Part shown: piece by piece, positions 59,350-64,000 of the stretch
Position numbering within the stretch: the first letter of the stretch is position 1
Layout of the letters: each line of letters begins with the position of its first letter
Source: Jiangella asiatica
GTDB taxonomy: Bacteria > Actinomycetota > Actinomycetes > Jiangellales > Jiangellaceae
Length of the DNA stretch: 64,000 nucleotides
NCBI RefSeq assembly: GCF_004349065.1
Contig: NZ_SMKZ01000014.1
Span: 78,272 to 142,271, forward strand
Reading direction: 5' to 3'
Program-made: the position numbers and the translations under genes
The notes under the pieces: generated by a model
Database searches by the model: none
Told to the model about the DNA's origin: nothing
What the model saw: the letters and a program-made list of their open reading frames with translations, nothing else

Positions 59350-60507
59350 ATGCCCGAGCGTTCCGCGCCGGCGCGAGTGGTCCTCGCCGGAGCCTACGGC
59401 TACGGTGCCACGTACCTGCGCCGGCTGGCCGGCCTGGCCGACGCCGGCGTGGCGCGCCTGGTCGGGGTGGCCGACCCGCGGCCGCCGGAGCCGGACCTCC
59501 AGCACCTGCCGCCCGGCGTCCCGTGGACTCCAGGGCTGCCGGACGTGCTGGACCGGGTCGGCGCGGATATCGTCATCGTGGCGGCGCCCATCCACTGGCA
59601 CGTCGAGCTGGCCGAGACCGCACTGCACGCCGGCGCCGACGTCATGCTCGAGAAGCCGCCCACCCCCACGCTGGCCGACTTCGACGCGCTGGCCGAGCTC
59701 ACCGCCCGGCTCGGCCGCCGCTGCCAGGTGGGCTTCCAAAGCTTCGGCACCGAGGCCGTCGAGTACGTCCGGCGGGTCGCCGCCGACGGCGTCATCGGCA
59801 CCGTGCGCGGGGTGGCTGCCGCCGGCACCTGGGTCCGCACCCGGGGGTATTGGGAGCGCTCCGGCTGGGCCGGCCGGCGCGAGCTGGACGGGCACCCCGT
59901 CGTCGACGGCGTCGTCACGAATCCGCTGGCGCACGCCGTGGCCACCGCGCTGCGCATCGAGGGCAGCGACCGGCGCGGCGAGCTGGCCTCCGTCGAGGCC
60001 CAGCTCTACCGCGCCAACGACATCGAGGCCGACGACACCTCGTGCGTGCGGGTCACCACCGGCCGCGGCGGCATCGTCGTCGCGGCCCTGACGCTGTGCG
60101 CGCGCGCCAGTCGCGAGCCCTACGTCGTCGTCCAGGGCAGCCACGGCCGCGCCGTTCTCTGGTACAAGACCGGCCAGGTGGACGTCACCGGCCCGGGCGG
60201 CGACACCGAGACACGGACGTTCCCGTTCACCGACCTGCTGGCCAACCTGGTCTTGCACCGGCGGGACCCGACGGTGGGACTGGTCTCGCCGCTGGAGCGG
60301 TCCGGCGCGTTCACCGAGGTGCTCGAGGCGGTGCGGACCGCACCGGCACCGACACGAATCGCCGCGGCGCACGTCGTGGCCGACGGCGAAGGGCCCGAGC
60401 GGCGCCTGGTGGTCGACGGCATCGACGACGCCGTCGACGAGGTCGCCGCCACGCTGCGGACGTTCGACGACCTGGATCTGCCATGGACCCGGGCGGCGGC
60501 GGCATGA
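59350..60507 (+). CDS. Gfo/Idh/MocA-family oxidoreductase 2
   Basis: A 385-residue NAD(P)-dependent dehydrogenase. RVVLAGAYGYGATYLRRLAG, IVIVAAPIHWHVELAETALH, GADVMLEKPPTPTLADFDAL and the substrate region VVDGVVTNPLAHAVATALRI. The ATG at 59350 is preceded by GTGGGAGG. It is divergent from the importer operon and followed by lacI, so all are probably induced by the same sugar. A sugar 3- or 4-dehydrogenase role is plausible. Confidence 0.87.
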   Translation: MPERSAPARVVLAGAYGYGATYLRRLAGLADAGVARLVGVADPRPPEPDLQHLPPGVPWTPGLPDVLDRVGADIVIVAAPIHWHVELAETALHAGADVMLEKPPTPTLADFDALAELTARLGRRCQVGFQSFGTEAVEYVRRVAADGVIGTVRGVAAAGTWVRTRGYWERSGWAGRRELDGHPVVDGVVTNPLAHAVATALRIEGSDRRGELASVEAQLYRANDIEADDTSCVRVTTGRGGIVVAALTLCARASREPYVVVQGSHGRAVLWYKTGQVDVTGPGGDTETRTFPFTDLLANLVLHRRDPTVGLVSPLERSGAFTEVLEAVRTAPAPTRIAAAHVVADGEGPERRLVVDGIDDAVDEVAATLRTFDDLDLPWTRAAAA

Positions 60508-60559
60508 GCGCTACGATCATTGCCTCGCGCGGGTCGACGGCCACGCCGGGGAGGGGAAC

Positions 60560-61579
60560 ATGACGGCGGAGACCGACGACGACACCCGGCCGGCCACCAT
60601 CAGCCGGGTCGCCGAGCTGGCCGGCGTGTCCCGCGCCACCGTGTCGCGGGTGATGAACGGCAGCTCGACTGTGGCACCCCACCTCGCGGAGCGGGTCCGG
60701 GCGGCGGCCGCCACGCTCAACTACCAGCCCAGCGTGCTGGCACGCAGCCTCGCGGTCGGACGCACGTCCACCATCGCGCTGGTGGTGCCCGACCTCGCCA
60801 ACCCGATGTTCCAGGACGTGCTGCGCAGCCTCAGCCACGCCGCCGCCACCCAGGGCCACCGGCTGCTGGTCGCGGACTCGGAGGAGAACGTCGCCGAGGA
60901 GCGCCTGATCGCGGTCGAGGCGCGGCGCCGGTGCGACGGCCTGGTGCTGTGCGCGCCGCGCATGCCCGACTCCGAGCTGGCCGCGCTGGCGCCGCAGCTC
61001 GCGCCGTTCGTCCTGGTCAACCGGGAGGCGCCGGACCTGTCGGTGCCGTCGGTCAACGTCGACTACGCCGCGGGCATCCGCGACCTCGTGTCGCACCTCA
61101 TCGGCCTGGGCCACCGCAAGGTCGCCTACCTCGCCGGCCCGCCGACCAGCTCGTCCAACCAGCTGCGCCTGAGCACGCTGCGCGGCTTCGCCGCCGCCGG
61201 CCGGCTCGACCTGGTCGAGCACGAGTGCGGCGCCACCTTCAGCGACGGGCACGCCGTCGCCGGCCGGCTCATCGACGACGTGTGCACCGCGGTCATCGCG
61301 TACAACGACCTCGTCGCGTTCGGCGCCCTGTCCGGACTCCACGAGCTCGGCGTCTCGGTGCCGCAGCAGATCTCCGTCGCCGGCTTCGACGACATCCCGT
61401 TCGCGCGGTACACCACCCCGCCGCTGACCACGGCCTCCGTGCCACCCAGCGAGATCGGCGAGCGGGCGTGGCACCGGCTGTGGGCACTGCTCAACGGCCA
61501 GCAGCCGGAGCCGGACGCCCGGTTCCGGCCGCGGCTCGTGGTCCGCGGCAGCACCGGTCCGGCCGCGGCGTGGTCGTGA
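60560..61579 (+). CDS. LacI-family transcriptional regulator
   Basis: A 339-residue repressor. The N-terminal helix-turn-helix (ISRVAELAGVSRATVSRVMN) has a V-S-R-A-T recognition helix, and the hinge reads NYQPSVLARSLAVGRT. The sensor domain is of the ribose-binding-protein type (STIALVVPDLANPMFQDVLR, QISVAGFDDIPFARYTTPPL). The ATG at 60560 has GGGGAGGGGAAC ahead. Candidate operators with a central CG occur at the importer (59198-59231), oxidoreductase (59315-59332) and lyase (61879-61892) promoters, which would make it the local regulator. Confidence 0.92.
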   Translation: MTAETDDDTRPATISRVAELAGVSRATVSRVMNGSSTVAPHLAERVRAAAATLNYQPSVLARSLAVGRTSTIALVVPDLANPMFQDVLRSLSHAAATQGHRLLVADSEENVAEERLIAVEARRRCDGLVLCAPRMPDSELAALAPQLAPFVLVNREAPDLSVPSVNVDYAAGIRDLVSHLIGLGHRKVAYLAGPPTSSSNQLRLSTLRGFAAAGRLDLVEHECGATFSDGHAVAGRLIDDVCTAVIAYNDLVAFGALSGLHELGVSVPQQISVAGFDDIPFARYTTPPLTTASVPPSEIGERAWHRLWALLNGQQPEPDARFRPRLVVRGSTGPAAAWS

Positions 61580-61603
61580 CCGCCGGCGTCCCAACGATCC
61601 GGC

Positions 61604-61676
61604 ACATCACGAGGACTCCTGGTGCTTCACCACGCTTACCTTCCTGGTAGAGCACCAGAAGTCCTGATGATGGTGT
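61604..61676. repeat. Dispersed hairpin element, copy E
   Basis: The left arm (61604-61626, ACATCACGAGGACTCCTGGT...) and right arm (61651-61676, AGCACCAGAAGTCCTGATGA...) pair over most of their length around a loop with TTCACCACGCTTACC. Inverted, it shares ordered blocks with copy C. It lies after the lacI stop, within the 61580-61952 gap that contains no other gene. Confidence 0.82.
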
Positions 61677-61878
61677 GGCCGGGCAAGACATCCGATGAGT
61701 TCCCCTAGTCAGCGCCAGAACGACACCGACGCAACCGGTCTCCGAGCCCGCGCGCCGCTGTGCGGGTCGCCGCTGCCGAGCGACATCGTCGCCGCTCGGC
61801 AGCCCATACCGGCCGAGGCGCCGCCATAGCTACCTTCGCTACCACGATCCCAGAAAGGTCGGATGGCTCATTGACTTC

Positions 61879-61892
61879 GGAAAGCGGTTACC
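61879..61892. promoter_or_regulatory. Possible LacI-type operator at the lyase promoter
   Basis: GGAAAGCGGTTACC resembles 59198-59211 (GGAAAGCGCTGTCC). It overlaps a second CG-centred segment, GGTTACCGATAC, similar in its centre to 59315-59332. It is 60 bases ahead of the PL4 gene. Weaker than the other two. Confidence 0.45.
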
Positions 61893-61952
61893 GATACGTT
61901 CGAAGCCCATTGAAACGATCTATGTCCGTCGATGCGAGGAGGCATGAGGGCA

Positions 61953-63911
61953 GTGTTGGATCGACGAGGATTCCTCCGGGCCGGTGCTGCGGGTGCCGCG
62001 GTCGGCGCCACGGCGTCCGTCGGCGGGCTGGTTGCGACGACGGCGTCCGCCGCGCCGTCGGGCACCACGGACGCCACCACGGCCGGTAGCACCACCGTCG
62101 CCCCGACGGCCGACGGCGACCAGCTCGTCGTCGAAGAGACCGACACCGAGATCAGGGTCGACAACGGGCCGGTCCAGATCACGGTCAGCAAGGTCCGGGC
62201 CAGCCGCCTGGTCGGCCTGTTCTTCAACGGGCGCGACCTGCTGAACGGCGGCCGGGGCAACTTCGACATGAACAACTCCCGCGAGGGAGACCCGCTGCCG
62301 CTGCCGCCGCAGCAGAACAGCTTCGAAGTCCGCCGCGGCGACGACTTCGCCGACATCGTCTTCCGCTACAGCCCGACCGACGGTGGGCCGTTCTGGCTGG
62401 AGCGGCACCACATCATCCGGGCCGGCGAGCCCGGCATCCACTTGGCGACCGTCTTCCAGCACCCGCCGGAGCTGCACGGGTTCCGTTCCGCGCAGCACCG
62501 CTACGTCTTCTACCTCGACCCGGAGCTGTTCACGCACGTGTCCGTCGAAGACGACCCGATCGGTGACGCCTGGCGTGCCGACGCGGCCCGCCAGCCCACC
62601 CCGGCGGAGCTGACCGCGGCACCCGTCGTCATGGACGCCACCCACGACCTGGAGGGTGTCGGCAGCGCCTACGCCCGGCGGTACTACACCAAGTACGACT
62701 GGGCCACGTACATGAAGGACCACGTGGTCCACGGCTTCTACGGCGCGACGCACGGCATCTGGGCGGTCACTCCGAACCTCGAGGCGTTCAGTGGGGGCCC
62801 GGTCCGCCAGGACCTCCTGTTGCACCAGACCACCAGCCGGCCGGTGCTCCTGGTCGAGCCGCACGCCACGCACTACGGCTCACCCCCGGTGGTCGTCGCC
62901 GCCGGCGAGACCTGGGAGAAGACGTACGGCCCGTACTTCGTGTACTTCAGCGAGGGCGACAACCCGGCCAAGGCCCGCGCGGCGGCGATGCGCTACGCCC
63001 ACCCCGACGTGCACGCCGAGTTCTACGACCGGGTGGCCCTGCCCGGTTGGACGCCGTGGTCGGAGCGGGCCACCGTCGGCGGCATCGTGCGCGTCCCCGG
63101 CGAGCGGACCATGCATGGAGCCGTCGCCGTCCTCTCCGACAACGGAGTGGACTTTCAGGACAGCGCCAGCGGCTACAACTACTGGGCCGACCTCGACCCC
63201 GGCGGGCACTTCTCGATCGACGACGTCCGGCCCGGCACCTACCGCCTGACGGTGTACAAGTCCGGGCTGTGGGGCGAGTACGTCCAGGACGACGTCGAGG
63301 TGACCGCCGGCCGGCGGCTCGAGCTCGGCCAGCTGGACTGGACGCCGCGTGCCAACGGCCAGACGGTGTTCCAGATCGGCACGCCCAACCGGACCTCGGT
63401 GGAGTTCCGGCGAGGCGAGGAGTTCCGGCAGTGGGGCACGTCGCGGTTCTTCCCCGAGGACTTCCCGGACGGTGTCGTCTACACCGTCGGCCAGAGCACC
63501 GCGGACGACTGGAACTACATACAGTTCCAGTCCGTCGACGGCGTCGAGCAGGAGCCCTGGCGCATCCTGTTCGACCTGGACGAGGCGCCGCGGGTGGGCG
63601 CGGTGGCCACCCTGACCGTTGCGCTGGCCGCGTGGTCGATGGACACCGCCCGCGACATCCCGCCGTACCCGAACAACCTGACGATCCGGGTGAACGGGGA
63701 GCCGCTCGTGTGGACGTTCCAGCCCGACGACACCCGCGGCGCCACCTACCGCAGCGGCTGCGGCGGGCGGACCTTCCGCCGCGAGTTCACCTTCGACGCC
63801 GGCCTGCTCCGGCCCTCGGGCAACGAGATCGTCCTGCGGCTCAACGAAGGCACGCCGCCCGAGGTCGGCACGTCGACGGCCTACGACGCCATCCGCCTCG
63901 AGCTGGCATGA
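61953..63911 (+). CDS. Tat-exported rhamnogalacturonan lyase (PL4-like)
   Basis: A 652-residue exported enzyme that would cut rhamnogalacturonan-I by beta-elimination. N terminus LDRRGFLRAGAAGAAVGATA is a twin-arginine signal. The beta-sandwich catalytic domain holds AYARRYYTKYDWATYMKDHV and VHGFYGATHGIWAV, which contain candidates for the catalytic Lys and His known in fungal PL4. An fn3-like domain (GGHFSIDDVRPGTYRLTVYK) and a galactose-binding-like domain (NNLTIRVNGEPLVWTFQPDD ... YDAIRLELA) follow, the normal three-part PL4 layout. The GTG at 61953 is chosen (AGGAGG 10 bases before); ATGs at 61932 and 61944 are alternatives. Confidence 0.85.
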   Translation: MLDRRGFLRAGAAGAAVGATASVGGLVATTASAAPSGTTDATTAGSTTVAPTADGDQLVVEETDTEIRVDNGPVQITVSKVRASRLVGLFFNGRDLLNGGRGNFDMNNSREGDPLPLPPQQNSFEVRRGDDFADIVFRYSPTDGGPFWLERHHIIRAGEPGIHLATVFQHPPELHGFRSAQHRYVFYLDPELFTHVSVEDDPIGDAWRADAARQPTPAELTAAPVVMDATHDLEGVGSAYARRYYTKYDWATYMKDHVVHGFYGATHGIWAVTPNLEAFSGGPVRQDLLLHQTTSRPVLLVEPHATHYGSPPVVVAAGETWEKTYGPYFVYFSEGDNPAKARAAAMRYAHPDVHAEFYDRVALPGWTPWSERATVGGIVRVPGERTMHGAVAVLSDNGVDFQDSASGYNYWADLDPGGHFSIDDVRPGTYRLTVYKSGLWGEYVQDDVEVTAGRRLELGQLDWTPRANGQTVFQIGTPNRTSVEFRRGEEFRQWGTSRFFPEDFPDGVVYTVGQSTADDWNYIQFQSVDGVEQEPWRILFDLDEAPRVGAVATLTVALAAWSMDTARDIPPYPNNLTIRVNGEPLVWTFQPDDTRGATYRSGCGGRTFRREFTFDAGLLRPSGNEIVLRLNEGTPPEVGTSTAYDAIRLELA

Positions 63912-63946
63912 CCGCACTCAGTGCCCTGGCCCCGGAGCCGCCACTG

Positions 63947-64000
63947 CTGTCTCTTATACACCTCTCCGAGCCCACGAGACCCTAAGACACCTCGTATGCC
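63947..64000. other. Illumina Nextera adapter with index (non-genomic)
   Basis: From 63947 the sequence reads CTGTCTCTTATACAC (the Tn5 mosaic end), then CTCTCCGAGCCCACGAGAC, an eight-base index CCTAAGAC, and ACCTCGTATGCC, the start of the P7 tail. There is one A-to-C and one T-to-C difference from the standard adapter. The index equals N726 of the Nextera XT set from memory. The DNA before 63947 is genomic. Confidence 0.97.

Noticed and set aside
63047..63985. Long frame ending SLIHLSEPTRP
   Set aside because: It is a shadow of the PL4 gene that runs into the sequencing adapter.

Overview
The window is very GC-rich with third-position GC bias, GTG and TTG starts, twin-arginine exported enzymes, a class E sortase, a CarD/LpqE-type block, a DUF3263/LytR_C pair and an MsiK-like sugar-transport ATPase. 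This points to a filamentous or soil actinomycete; Jiangella-like is a guess from gene content only. There is no prophage, IS element, rRNA operon or CRISPR array.

Layout. 0-13.5 kb: partial secreted protein, sortase E, a SAM-I riboswitch ahead of threonine synthase with a MoaD/CysO-like partner, a Phd-Doc pair whose toxin is frameshifted, trehalose synthesis (otsA/otsB), two tandem DUF202 proteins, a VapBC pair, then murQ with a HutC-type GntR regulator, divergent from a secreted family-10-like glycosidase and separated from it by three dre-like operators. 13.8-20.3 kb: methyltransferase, a collapsed secreted-protein gene, a GH116 enzyme and a Tat-exported GH78 alpha-L-rhamnosidase. 20.3-23.8 kb: export genes (tatA, fused secDF) and tRNA-Thr(TGT). 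24-35 kb: two MFS transporters, a beta-helix lipoprotein, a CBS protein, a LacI regulator, an MsiK-like ATPase, a DUF4032 protein and a YCII protein. 35-48 kb: a housekeeping block (trmH, acyl-CoA dehydrogenase, rlmB, cysS, then ispF, ispD, carD, LpqE-like lipoprotein) that is interrupted at 39.6-45.2 kb by an L-fucose oxidation cassette and an NmrA/HxlR pair. 48-59 kb: a nine-gene minus-strand operon (sugar-acid dehydratase, KdgD-like enzyme, uronate-dehydrogenase-like SDR, Gfo/Idh oxidoreductase, two paralogous sugar-binding lipoproteins, a six-hairpin glycosidase and two permeases, but no ATPase). 59-63.9 kb: a second Gfo/Idh enzyme, a LacI regulator and a Tat-exported PL4-type rhamnogalacturonan lyase.

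Together, the PL4 lyase, GH78 rhamnosidase, importer and uronate/aldarate enzymes read as a locus for plant cell-wall pectin (rhamnogalacturonan-I) use. The importer probably borrows its ATPase from the MsiK-like gene at 29.1 kb. LacI-type operator candidates recur at the importer promoter, the oxidoreductase promoter and, more weakly, the lyase promoter.

The most unusual structural signal is a family of at least five dispersed 70-90 bp intergenic elements (13.5, 24.0, 30.5, 47.9 and 61.6 kb). Several are long imperfect hairpins, all lie just past gene 3' ends, and they fall into two subfamilies. The last 54 bases of the window are not genomic: they match an Illumina Nextera adapter with index.
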